The translations under genes and the position numbers were made by a program. 64,000 nucleotides of DNA, from assembly GCF_009789675.1 (NCBI RefSeq), contig NZ_CP046914.1, positions 1,765,291-1,829,290 on the forward strand, in the 5' to 3' direction. The DNA comes from Paraburkholderia acidisoli (GTDB lineage Bacteria > Pseudomonadota > Gammaproteobacteria > Burkholderiales > Burkholderiaceae). Position 1 is the first letter of the stretch. Each line of letters begins with the position of its first letter. Of the stretch, positions 16,570 through 23,874 are shown piece by piece. Under the pieces are notes generated by a model that had not been told where the DNA came from, did not search any database, and worked only from the letters and a program-made list of their open reading frames with translations.

Positions 16570-17375
16570 ATGTGCAAGCAGAACAAGAACAGGTTTTGAC
16601 GTCGTCCGCCGTTGCCGGTGGCGCGGCGCCGTTCGTCGCCACGGGTGCGTGCGAAGACGCCGTGGGCCGCGCGGTGCGTCCGCTCGACATGGGCAAGCTG
16701 CGCGAGGAGTACCAGCAACAGGGCGCGTTCCTGTATCTCTCCGATTTCCTGCCCGCCGACGCCACGCAACAGCTGATCGACGCGGCCAACGCGCTGCTGC
16801 CCGAAGTCAACCGCAACTATCTGCCGGGTCACAAGGCCGGCGGCAGCGTGAGCCGTCACACCATCGACCGTCTCGCGCCGTATATCGCCGAACTGTATCG
16901 CTCGCCGCAACTGATCGCGTGGCTCGAAAAGATCACGGGCGACCGCCTCCAGCTTTCGCCGCAAGACGATCCGCACGCTTACGCGCTCTATTACTACATG
17001 CGCGCGGGCGACCATATCGGCTGGCATTACGACACGTCCTATTACGACGGCCGCCGCTACACGGTGCTGATCGGCGTGATCGACGACTCGTCGTGCAAGC
17101 TCGATTACGAACTGCACACGAAGGATCCGGGCCAGGCCGACGTGCCGGGCTCGGTGCAATATCCGCCGGGCGCGCTGATCGTGTTCGACGGCGACAAGCT
17201 GCGCCATCGCGTGACGCCCAGCCTCGAAGGCGAAATGCGCGTTTCGCTCACGCTCGAATACGTGACGAACCCGAACATGCGTCCGTGGCGCCGCTTCATT
17301 TCGAACATGAAGGACGCGATCGCGTACTTCGGTTTCCGCCAGGTGTTCCGCAAGGCGCTGGGAGTGAAGGCGTGA
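16566..17375 (+). CDS. 2-oxoglutarate/Fe(II)-dependent oxygenase
   Basis: The 269-aa protein has the double-stranded beta-helix oxygenase motif: His154-Tyr-Asp156 (GWHYDTS), His214 (KLRHRVTP) and Arg225 (EMRVSL), which fit the two-His-one-carboxylate iron site and the 2OG-binding Arg. The carboxylate ligand is present, so hydroxylation is expected; related free-amino-acid halogenases of the BesD/HalD type replace that Asp by Gly to bind chloride. Its substrate is unknown. It overlaps the CDP-alcohol transferase gene by 4 bases upstream (ATGA) and the flippase-like gene downstream (GTGA), so it is translated in coupling with membrane-lipid genes. That favours hydroxylation of a lipid, head group or polyol precursor. 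The start at 16566 is set by the overlap. Confidence 0.85.
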   Translation: MNVQAEQEQVLTSSAVAGGAAPFVATGACEDAVGRAVRPLDMGKLREEYQQQGAFLYLSDFLPADATQQLIDAANALLPEVNRNYLPGHKAGGSVSRHTIDRLAPYIAELYRSPQLIAWLEKITGDRLQLSPQDDPHAYALYYYMRAGDHIGWHYDTSYYDGRRYTVLIGVIDDSSCKLDYELHTKDPGQADVPGSVQYPPGALIVFDGDKLRHRVTPSLEGEMRVSLTLEYVTNPNMRPWRRFISNMKDAIAYFGFRQVFRKALGVKA

Positions 17376-18382
17376 GTCGCGCGGCCATCCTGCTGCTTTC
17401 GGTCGGCACGGCGCTGTTCGTCGCCTTGCTCGCGTGGCAGGGCTTCGGCTCGGTCACGAACACGCTCGCGGTGGCGGGCTGGGGTCTCGCGCTCGTGGCG
17501 GCATTCCATGTGGTGCCGCTCGCGCTCGACGCGGGCGCCATCGCCGTGCTGTTTCGCAAAGGCGAGCATGTCGATCAGCGTCACGCGTTGCTCGCGCGCT
17601 GGAGCGGCGAGGCCGTCAACAGTCTCCTGCCGGCCGGCCAGATTGGCGGTCCCGTGGCGATGGTGCGCCAGCTCGCGCAGCGCGGCATGGCCATGCGCGA
17701 CGCGGCTGCGGCCATCACCGTGAGCACCACCTTGCAGGCCGTCGCGCAAATCGTGTTTGCCGTGTTCGGCATCGCGCTCTTTTCCGCTTACGCCGCGAAC
17801 GGCGCGCCGCGCGATCTCGGTCTCGCGGCCGTGATCGGTACCGTCGTGCTCGGCGGCATCATCGCGTTGTTCTACGTCGCGCAACGCCGCGGCCTGTTCG
17901 GCCGTTTGCTGCGTCTCGCGCAGAAGCTGTTCGCCAGGCGCGACTGGTCGGCGCTGGCCACGCGCGCCGACGCCATCGACGCGGCCGTCAAGTCGCTCTA
18001 CGAACAACGCGCCCGCGCCGCCGCGAGTTTCGCGCTGAGCCTCGCGGGCTGGCTCGTGGGCACCGCCGAAGTCTGGCTCGCGCTGCACTTCCTCGGCCAT
18101 CCCGTGGGCTGGGTCGACGCGCTGCTGCTCGAAAGCATCGGCCAGGCCATTCGCGGTGCCGCCTTCGCCATTCCCGGCTCGCTCGGCGTGCAAGAGGGCG
18201 GTTATCTGCTGCTCGCGCCGCTGGTCGGCCTGCCGCCCGAAGCGGCGCTCGCGCTCTCGCTCGCCAAGCGCGCGCGCGAACTCGTGCTCGGCTTGCCGGG
18301 CCTGCTGTACCTGCATTTCAGCGAACGTCGCTGGCAACGCCGGCGCGCCTTGCGCGTGCCCGCTGTCGAAATCGCCGATTGA
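17372..18382 (+). CDS. Flippase-like LPG-synthase transmembrane (UPF0104/YbhN/HpnL-like) protein
   Basis: The 336-aa polytopic membrane protein has about eight hydrophobic segments and the family landmarks ARWSGEAVNSLLPAGQIGGPVAMVR (residues about 73-97; only the LLPAGQIGG core is diagnostic) and the late AIPGSLGVQEGG loop. This domain is the flippase-like half of lysylphosphatidylglycerol synthase MprF and of YbhN/HpnL proteins, which move or handle polar lipids across the inner membrane. The GTG start at 17372 overlaps the previous stop (GTGA), so translational coupling is expected. In this operon it may move the product of the preceding enzymes to the outer leaflet. Confidence 0.85.
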   Translation: MSRAAILLLSVGTALFVALLAWQGFGSVTNTLAVAGWGLALVAAFHVVPLALDAGAIAVLFRKGEHVDQRHALLARWSGEAVNSLLPAGQIGGPVAMVRQLAQRGMAMRDAAAAITVSTTLQAVAQIVFAVFGIALFSAYAANGAPRDLGLAAVIGTVVLGGIIALFYVAQRRGLFGRLLRLAQKLFARRDWSALATRADAIDAAVKSLYEQRARAAASFALSLAGWLVGTAEVWLALHFLGHPVGWVDALLLESIGQAIRGAAFAIPGSLGVQEGGYLLLAPLVGLPPEAALALSLAKRARELVLGLPGLLYLHFSERRWQRRRALRVPAVEIAD

Positions 18383-18408
18383 CCTCTTCTCCCAAGGAAA
18401 GCTTGCGC

Positions 18409-19188
18409 ATGCGCGCCATCATTCTCGCGGCAGGCCTCGGCCTGCGCCTTCAGCAACGCGCTGGAGAACAGTTTCCGAAATGTCTGCTGCAATTCGAGGG
18501 CGTGACGCTGCTCGAACGCCATCTGCAATTGCTGGAAGAGGCCGGCGTCACGGAAGTCACGCTCGCGCTGGGTTTCCAGCCCGAACTGGTCGAAGCCGAA
18601 CTCAAGCGCATCAACTGGCCGCATCACGTGGAAGTCGTACTGAATCCGCGTTTCGATCTGGGTAGCGTGCTCACGGTGCATCGCACGGCCGAAGCCATCA
18701 CGCGCGGCGGCGACGTGCTGCTGATGGACGCCGACGTGCTCTACGACGAGCGCGTGTTCGCGCCGCTCGTGGCGGGCGCGGCGCCCACCAACCGGCTGCT
18801 GATCGACCGCGACTTCGAAGCCGGCGACGAACCCGTCAAGCTTTGCCTGCGCGACGGCGTGCCCGTCGAGCTGCGCAAGCAACTGGCGGTGGGCCTGCAG
18901 TACGACACGATCGGCGAGTCGGTGGGTTTCTTCCGCCTGAACGAAGCCACGGCGCGCCGTTTTGCCGAGATCGTCGCGGGTTATATCGACACGGAACGCG
19001 CGAACCTGCCGCACGAAGAAGCGCTGCGCGACCTGCTGCTCGAGCGCGGCAACGAGTTCGACACCGCGGATGTCACGGGCGCGCCGTGGATCGAAATCGA
19101 CTTCCCGAACGACGTCACGCGCGCGGCCGAGCAAGTGCTGCCGCAACTGCGCCCGGTCGTGAGCCGCGTGAGCCAGACGGCCGAATAA
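18409..19188 (+). CDS. Nucleotidyltransferase, LicC/phosphocholine cytidylyltransferase-like
   Basis: This 259-aa sugar/alcohol-phosphate nucleotidyltransferase has the NTP-binding N-terminus MRAIILAAGLGLRL with FPKCLLQF (Lys24), a DVLLMDADVLYD metal site (Asp107, Asp109) and a C-terminal WIEIDFPNDV segment typical of LicC-like cytidylyltransferases and IPCT (inositol-1-phosphate cytidylyltransferase) domains. It would activate a phospho-alcohol with CTP (or a sugar phosphate with NTP). AAGGAAAG precedes the ATG and 26 nt separate it from the preceding gene. It ends the operon at a terminator. The pairing with a CDP-alcohol phosphatidyltransferase recalls the bifunctional IPCT-DIPPS arrangement, here as separate genes. 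Confidence 0.82.
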   Translation: MRAIILAAGLGLRLQQRAGEQFPKCLLQFEGVTLLERHLQLLEEAGVTEVTLALGFQPELVEAELKRINWPHHVEVVLNPRFDLGSVLTVHRTAEAITRGGDVLLMDADVLYDERVFAPLVAGAAPTNRLLIDRDFEAGDEPVKLCLRDGVPVELRKQLAVGLQYDTIGESVGFFRLNEATARRFAEIVAGYIDTERANLPHEEALRDLLLERGNEFDTADVTGAPWIEIDFPNDVTRAAEQVLPQLRPVVSRVSQTAE

Positions 19189-19222
19189 GCGCGCGCGGCG
19201 TCTTTCACGCCGTGGCAAGAGA

Positions 19223-19253
19223 CCGCGAAGTCCCCGGGATTTCGCGGTTTTTT
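19223..19253 (+). terminator. Rho-independent terminator of the CDP-alcohol operon
   Basis: CCGCGAA (19223-19229) pairs with TTCGCGG (19241-19247) and is followed by T6 (19248-19253). It lies 35 nt past the nucleotidyltransferase stop, separating the operon from the MFS gene. Confidence 0.85.
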
Positions 19254-19370
19254 GATGGGCGCGCTTCGCGTGACGCGTTGCTTCATCTGTTGCCGGGTGT
19301 GCGTTTTCTGCAACACGGTGCCATAATGGCAGCTTTACGCCTTCAGCCGCGCTGATCGTCGTTCCTGCCC

Positions 19371-20774
19371 ATGCCTCTTGCTCTCGGCGCTTTCATCGTC
19401 CCGCTCATCGTCGCGTGCTCGATGTTCATGGAGAACGTGGACGCGACTGTCATCGTCACTTCGCTGCCCGCGCTGGCCCGCGATCTCGGCCAGGATCCCA
19501 TCACCCTGAAGCTCGCCGTCACGAGTTACGTGATCGGTCTCGGCGTCTTCATTCCGATCTGCGGCTGGGTCGCCGACCGCTTCGGTTCGCGCAACGTATT
19601 CCGCACGGCGATCGGCATCTTCATGGCGGGCTCGCTGCTCTGCGCGGCCTCCACGTCGCTCGAAATGTTCGTGCTCGCGCGCTTCGTGCAAGGCATCGGC
19701 GGGGCGATGATGGTGCCGGTCGGGCGCATCATCATCTTCCGTTCGCTGCCCAAATCCGACTTCATCCGCGCGGTCAACTACCTGACCGTGCCCGCGCTGC
19801 TCGGGCCGGTGATCGGGCCGCCGCTCGGCGGTTTCATCACCACGTATCTGCACTGGCGTTTCATCTTCTTCGTGAATATTCCTATCGGCGTGCTCGGCAT
19901 CTGGCTCGCCAACCGGCATATCGCGAATCTGCACGAAGACGATCCCGGCCCGCTCGACTGGGCCGGTTTCGTGCTTTCGGCGGGTGGCGCCTCGCTGTTC
20001 ATGCTCGGGCTCTCGCTCGTGGGCGGCGAACTCGTGTCCAACGCGACAGCGTTCACGATGTGCGCGATCGGCGCGCTGCTGCTGATCGTCTACTGGTTCT
20101 ATGCGCAACGCGTCGAGCGTCCCGTGCTCGACCTGCAATTCCTGCGTATTCCGAGTTTCAACGCGAGCGTGGCGGGCGGTTCGCTGTTCCGCATCGGTCT
20201 GGGCGCCATGCCGTTCCTGTTGCCGCTCACCTTGCAGGAAGGGCTCGGCATGACCGCGTTCGCCTCGGGCACGATCACCTGCGCCTCGGCGTTCGGCTCG
20301 ATCTTCATGAAGGCGATCGTCTCGCGCGTGCTCGGGCGCTTCGGTTTCCGCCGCACGCTGATCGTCAACGCGATGCTGGCGGGCGGCGCCATCGCCATCT
20401 GCGGTTCGTTCTCGCCGGGCATGCCCGTGTGGCTGATCTGGTTCATCGTGCTCGCGGGCGGCCTGTTTCCGTCGCTGCAATTCACCGGGCTCAATTCGCT
20501 CGCCTACGCCGACATTGCCACGCGCGACATCGGCCGCGCCACCAGCGTGGCGAGCGTGATCCAGCAGGTTTCGCTCGGCCTCGGCGTGACCATCGCGGGG
20601 ATCGTGCTGCAGATCTCGCATCGCGTGCAAGGCCACGCGAGCATCGTCTGGTCAGATTTTTGGCCCGCGTTTCTCGTGGTTGGCCTGTTCTCGGTCGCCT
20701 CGATTCCGGTGACGATGCGCCTGCCCGCGAACGCCGGCGACGAGATCGCGCGCGGGCGGCGCGGCAAGGCTTGA
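19371..20774 (+). CDS. MFS multidrug transporter, DHA2 (EmrB/QacA) family
   Basis: The 467-aa protein has about 14 hydrophobic helices and DHA2 landmarks: NVDATVIVTSLPALARDLG in helix 1, a loop motif GWVADRFGSRNVF (motif A) and motif C-like LLGPVIGPPLGGFITTYLHWR. These proton antiporters expel hydrophobic drugs. No adaptor (EmrA-like) gene adjoins it, so it is probably a single-component pump. The start has no good Shine-Dalgarno, but the hydrophobic N-terminus begins there. It resembles the second DHA2 gene at 28102-29529 and may be a paralogue. Confidence 0.9.
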   Translation: MPLALGAFIVPLIVACSMFMENVDATVIVTSLPALARDLGQDPITLKLAVTSYVIGLGVFIPICGWVADRFGSRNVFRTAIGIFMAGSLLCAASTSLEMFVLARFVQGIGGAMMVPVGRIIIFRSLPKSDFIRAVNYLTVPALLGPVIGPPLGGFITTYLHWRFIFFVNIPIGVLGIWLANRHIANLHEDDPGPLDWAGFVLSAGGASLFMLGLSLVGGELVSNATAFTMCAIGALLLIVYWFYAQRVERPVLDLQFLRIPSFNASVAGGSLFRIGLGAMPFLLPLTLQEGLGMTAFASGTITCASAFGSIFMKAIVSRVLGRFGFRRTLIVNAMLAGGAIAICGSFSPGMPVWLIWFIVLAGGLFPSLQFTGLNSLAYADIATRDIGRATSVASVIQQVSLGLGVTIAGIVLQISHRVQGHASIVWSDFWPAFLVVGLFSVASIPVTMRLPANAGDEIARGRRGKA

Positions 20775-20886
20775 TGCAACCGGGAGTGCGTGCGCGATAT
20801 CAGCGGATGGCCTGATCGCACGGAAATAACGGCCGTGCTATAAGGCCAAGGCAGGTCGATAAACCGAATCATGGAGGACGCACTCA

Positions 20887-22617
20887 ATGAAGCTGGTTGA
20901 AAAAACGAAAACTTCCGCTGCCGCTCTCGCACTCGTTTCGCTTTCCGCGCTGTCCGCGGGCTTCCTCGAAGTCACGCCGGCTTATGCGAAGGACACGCAG
21001 CATCGTCCCGCGGTTCTGAACGCCTCGGCCGTGGCCGTGGCCGACAAATACGCCGCGGCCGCCGCCGAACAGGTCTTCAAGGAAGGCGGCAACGCCGTCG
21101 ACGCGGCCGTCGCCATTGCCTTCACGCTCGCCGTGACCTACCCCGAAGCGGGCAATATCGGCGGCGGCGGTTTCATGACGCTGTACGTGAACGGCAAGCC
21201 GTACTTTCTCGACTATCGCGAGCGCGCGCCGCTGGCCGCCACGCGCAACATGTATCTCGACGACAAGGGCAACGTGATCGAAGGCAAGAGCCTCTACGGT
21301 TACTACGCCGTGGGCGTGCCGGGCACGGTCGAAGGCATGTGGGAAGCGCAGAAGCGCTTCGGCAAGCTCTCGTGGAAGCAGGTGCTGGCGCCGGCCATCG
21401 CGTATGCGCGCAACGGCTTCCTCGTCGACGAACAACTCGCCAAACGCCGCGAAGACGCTTCGAAGGAATTCGGCGGCAAGACCAACTTCGACCAGTATTT
21501 CGGCGCGATGAAGGAGGGCACGACGTTCAGGCAGCCCGACCTCGCCGCCGTGCTCACGCGCATTGCGAACCAGGGCGCGAAGGACTTCTACGACGGCAAG
21601 ACCGCCGAGTTGATCGCCGCCGCGATGAAGGGCAACGGGCTCATCACGCGCGAGGATCTGCATGAGTACAAGGCGGTGTGGCGCCAGCCCGTGCAGGCGA
21701 AGTGGAACGGCTACGACGTGATCACCGCGCCGCCTCCGAGTTCGGGCGGCGTGGGCCTCGTGCAGCTGCTCACGATGAAGGCGATGATGGCGCCGCAGTT
21801 CAAGGACGTGCCGCTGAACTCGCCGCAATACATCCATCTGATTTCGGAGATCGAGAAGCGCGTGTTCGCCGACCGCGCGCAGTATCTCGGCGACCCCGAC
21901 TTCTACAAGGTGCCGGTCGATCAGCTGATCGACCCCGCGTATCTCGCGAAGCGCGTGGCCGAAGTCGATCCCGACAAACCGTCCGACACGAAGAGCGTGC
22001 AGCCCGGCCTTGGCACCTCCATGCCGGAGAAGGCCGAAACCACGCACTTCTCGGTGGTCGACAAGTGGGGCAACGCGGTCTCGAACACCTACACGATCAA
22101 CGGCTACTTCGGCTCGGGCGTGGTCGTGCCGGGCGCGGGCATCGTGCTCAACGACGAAATGGACGACTTCGCCTCCAAGCCCGGCGTGCCGAACATGTTC
22201 GGCGTGGTGGGCAGCGACGCCAACGCGATCGCGCCGAAGAAGCGGCCGCTTTCGTCGATGTCGCCCACGATCCTCACGAAGGACGGCAAGGTGGCGCTCG
22301 TGATCGGCACGCCCGGCGGCTCGCGCATCTTCACGTCGATCTTCCAGGTCATCAACAATATCTACGACTTCAAGATGCCGTTGAAGGATGCGGTGGCCGC
22401 CATGCGCTTCCATCACCAGCTGCTGCCGCCCAACACGATCTTCTGGGAGCCGTACGAGCCGATCAACGGCGATCTCGCCAAGGCCGTGGAAGCGAAGGGC
22501 TATACGCTCAAAGGCCAGAACTTCAACGGCGACATTCAGGCGATCCGCATCGACGGCGACACGCCCGAACCCGCCGCCGACCCGCGCGGCCGTGGCGTGA
22601 CCGCGGTGATCCAGTAA
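20887..22617 (+). CDS. ggt: Gamma-glutamyltranspeptidase precursor
   Basis: This 576-aa periplasmic N-terminal nucleophile hydrolase cleaves gamma-glutamyl bonds of glutathione and related compounds. A signal peptide covers about residues 1-34 (ending TPAYA). The self-processing site is visible at Thr385 (AE|TTHFSVVDK), which becomes the nucleophile of the small subunit; the Gly-Gly oxyanion segment PLSSMSPTIL and TPGGSRI follow as in other GGTs. It is preceded by GGAGG about 10 nt before ATG. The length is usual for the family at about 560-590 aa. It is a single-gene unit with a structured spacer downstream. Confidence 0.96.
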   Translation: MKLVEKTKTSAAALALVSLSALSAGFLEVTPAYAKDTQHRPAVLNASAVAVADKYAAAAAEQVFKEGGNAVDAAVAIAFTLAVTYPEAGNIGGGGFMTLYVNGKPYFLDYRERAPLAATRNMYLDDKGNVIEGKSLYGYYAVGVPGTVEGMWEAQKRFGKLSWKQVLAPAIAYARNGFLVDEQLAKRREDASKEFGGKTNFDQYFGAMKEGTTFRQPDLAAVLTRIANQGAKDFYDGKTAELIAAAMKGNGLITREDLHEYKAVWRQPVQAKWNGYDVITAPPPSSGGVGLVQLLTMKAMMAPQFKDVPLNSPQYIHLISEIEKRVFADRAQYLGDPDFYKVPVDQLIDPAYLAKRVAEVDPDKPSDTKSVQPGLGTSMPEKAETTHFSVVDKWGNAVSNTYTINGYFGSGVVVPGAGIVLNDEMDDFASKPGVPNMFGVVGSDANAIAPKKRPLSSMSPTILTKDGKVALVIGTPGGSRIFTSIFQVINNIYDFKMPLKDAVAAMRFHHQLLPPNTIFWEPYEPINGDLAKAVEAKGYTLKGQNFNGDIQAIRIDGDTPEPAADPRGRGVTAVIQ

Positions 22618-22664
22618 GCGCGGAGATCGTTGAAACTGCCGAAAGCTCGCATGCCGTGAACGTT

Positions 22665-22785
22665 ATCCCCTATATTGGGGATTCTCTACGCATCAACATC
22701 GCGTAGGATGCAACTTCCGGCGGTTAAGACAGATCTCTGCCGGCGTGTGTTTTGAGGGGTGGCCTGTGCCGCCCCGTTTTCTTTT
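22665..22785 (+). ncRNA. Candidate structured RNA or 3'-UTR element downstream of ggt
   Basis: Four stems lie in a row in a 120-nt gene-free stretch: ATCCCC/GGGGAT (22665-22670 / 22677-22682, perfect), CTACGC/GCGTAG (22686-22691 / 22701-22706, perfect), CCGGC/GCCGG (22717-22721 / 22739-22743) and a terminator-like GGGGTGGC/GCCGCCCC (22756-22763 / 22768-22775) with GTTTTCTTTT after it. It could be an independent or ggt-3'-derived small RNA. I find no clear promoter. Confidence 0.4.
22756..22785 (+). terminator. Rho-independent terminator downstream of ggt
   Basis: GGGGTGGC (22756-22763) pairs with GCCGCCCC (22768-22775) through a 4-nt loop, with one G-T pair, and a T-rich tail follows (22777-22785). 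It is 140 nt past the ggt stop and closes either ggt or the RNA between. Confidence 0.75.
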
Positions 22786-22883
22786 GGACGACCCGACATG
22801 CGAATGTTACCGGTCGCAACTTCGCTTGAATTCGCCTGAACCGCCTACTACATTCTGACGATTGTTCACTGCCTGCATGCCGC

Positions 22884-23648
22884 ATGTACCTGACTAGCCG
22901 CGAACTCGCACTGGTCTCCGACATCTTCGCGCTGCTCGCCGACCATGCGATGCCCGAAGACGTCCTGCGTTTCGAAGTGGGGCGCCGCCTGCTCGATCTG
23001 CTGCAAGCGGACTTTCTCGCGTCCTACGTCTGGGACGACACGCTTGGCCGCTTCGACCGCCGCGTCTCGATCAACATGTCGGACGACAACCTGCGCGAGT
23101 ACGAACAACACTTCCAGTTCAACGACCCCATTGCGCCGCGCCTGCAGCCGCTGCGCACGGCCGTGCGCGTGACCGACGTCGTGCCGCACGAAGAACTCGT
23201 GCGTACCGAGATTTACAACGACTTCCTGCGCCGCGACGGCCTGCACTGGGGCATGAATCTGTTCGTCTGGGCGGGCGAGCAGAATATCGGCGATCTGCGC
23301 ATCTGGCGTGGCGAGCATCGCGAGAATTTTTCCGATCGCGAACTCGCGCTGTTCGAGCTCGTGCGGCCCGCGTTCACGGCGGCACTAGTGCGCTCGCGCG
23401 CGGCGCCGTTGCCGGCCGCCGATCACAACGGCGCGCCCGCCGATCCCGACTCGGTGAACGGCGCGCTCAGCCTGTTGACGCCGCGCGAGCGCGAAGTGGT
23501 GGCGCTCGTTGCCGAAGGGCTGCTCGACAAGGAAATCGCGCAGCGGCTCGGCATCTCCTATACGACGGTGCGCACGCACCTCGACCGCTCGTTTCACAAG
23601 CTCGGCGTGAGCAACCGTTCGCGGCTCGCGCGGTTGTTGCGGCGCTGA
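22884..23648 (+). CDS. LuxR-type helix-turn-helix transcriptional regulator
   Basis: The 254-aa protein has a C-terminal LuxR HTH (residues about 192-254: LTPREREVVALVAEGLLDKEIAQRLGIS and TTVRTHLDRSFHKLGV as landmarks). The N-terminal about 170 residues are aromatic- and acid-rich (FLASYVWDD, GLHWGMNLFVWAG), GAF-like in character, and do not show an obvious acyl-homoserine-lactone pocket or response-regulator Asp. It is convergent with and only 19 nt from the DUF2783-like gene, so a link to the monooxygenase cluster is possible but not shown. The second LuxR-type gene at 25907 has a similar domain plan. Confidence 0.85.
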   Translation: MYLTSRELALVSDIFALLADHAMPEDVLRFEVGRRLLDLLQADFLASYVWDDTLGRFDRRVSINMSDDNLREYEQHFQFNDPIAPRLQPLRTAVRVTDVVPHEELVRTEIYNDFLRRDGLHWGMNLFVWAGEQNIGDLRIWRGEHRENFSDRELALFELVRPAFTAALVRSRAAPLPAADHNGAPADPDSVNGALSLLTPREREVVALVAEGLLDKEIAQRLGISYTTVRTHLDRSFHKLGVSNRSRLARLLRR

Positions 23649-23667
23649 AGCCGGCCGCCGCGGCGGG

Positions 23668-23853
23668 CTACGTCGCGGTGGGCGGGCTCGTGCGCGCGGC
23701 CTCGATGAGCGCGCGCGCCGCCGCGGCATCGTCGATGCGTTCGATCGCCAGCAGCGCGAAACGCGCGAGAAAAAGCGGCGCGTTGGCTTCGCCCAGCCCG
23801 GTCATGGTCTTGCACAACTGCGTGTAGACGGCGTCGCGTTCGCTGTCGGTCAT
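23668..23853 (-). CDS. Small DUF2783-like protein
   Basis: The 61-aa helical protein (FLARFALLAIERIDDAAAARALIEAAR core) resembles DUF2783, a small family encoded next to flavin monooxygenases of aromatic metabolism. It follows the monooxygenase gene by 21 nt on the same strand, with a GGAGAC ribosome-binding site. The role is unknown; it may be a helper or chaperone for the monooxygenase. Confidence 0.65.
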   Translation of the reverse strand: MTDSERDAVYTQLCKTMTGLGEANAPLFLARFALLAIERIDDAAAARALIEAARTSPPTAT

Positions 23854-23874
23854 GGTGTCTCCTTCGTTGGATTT

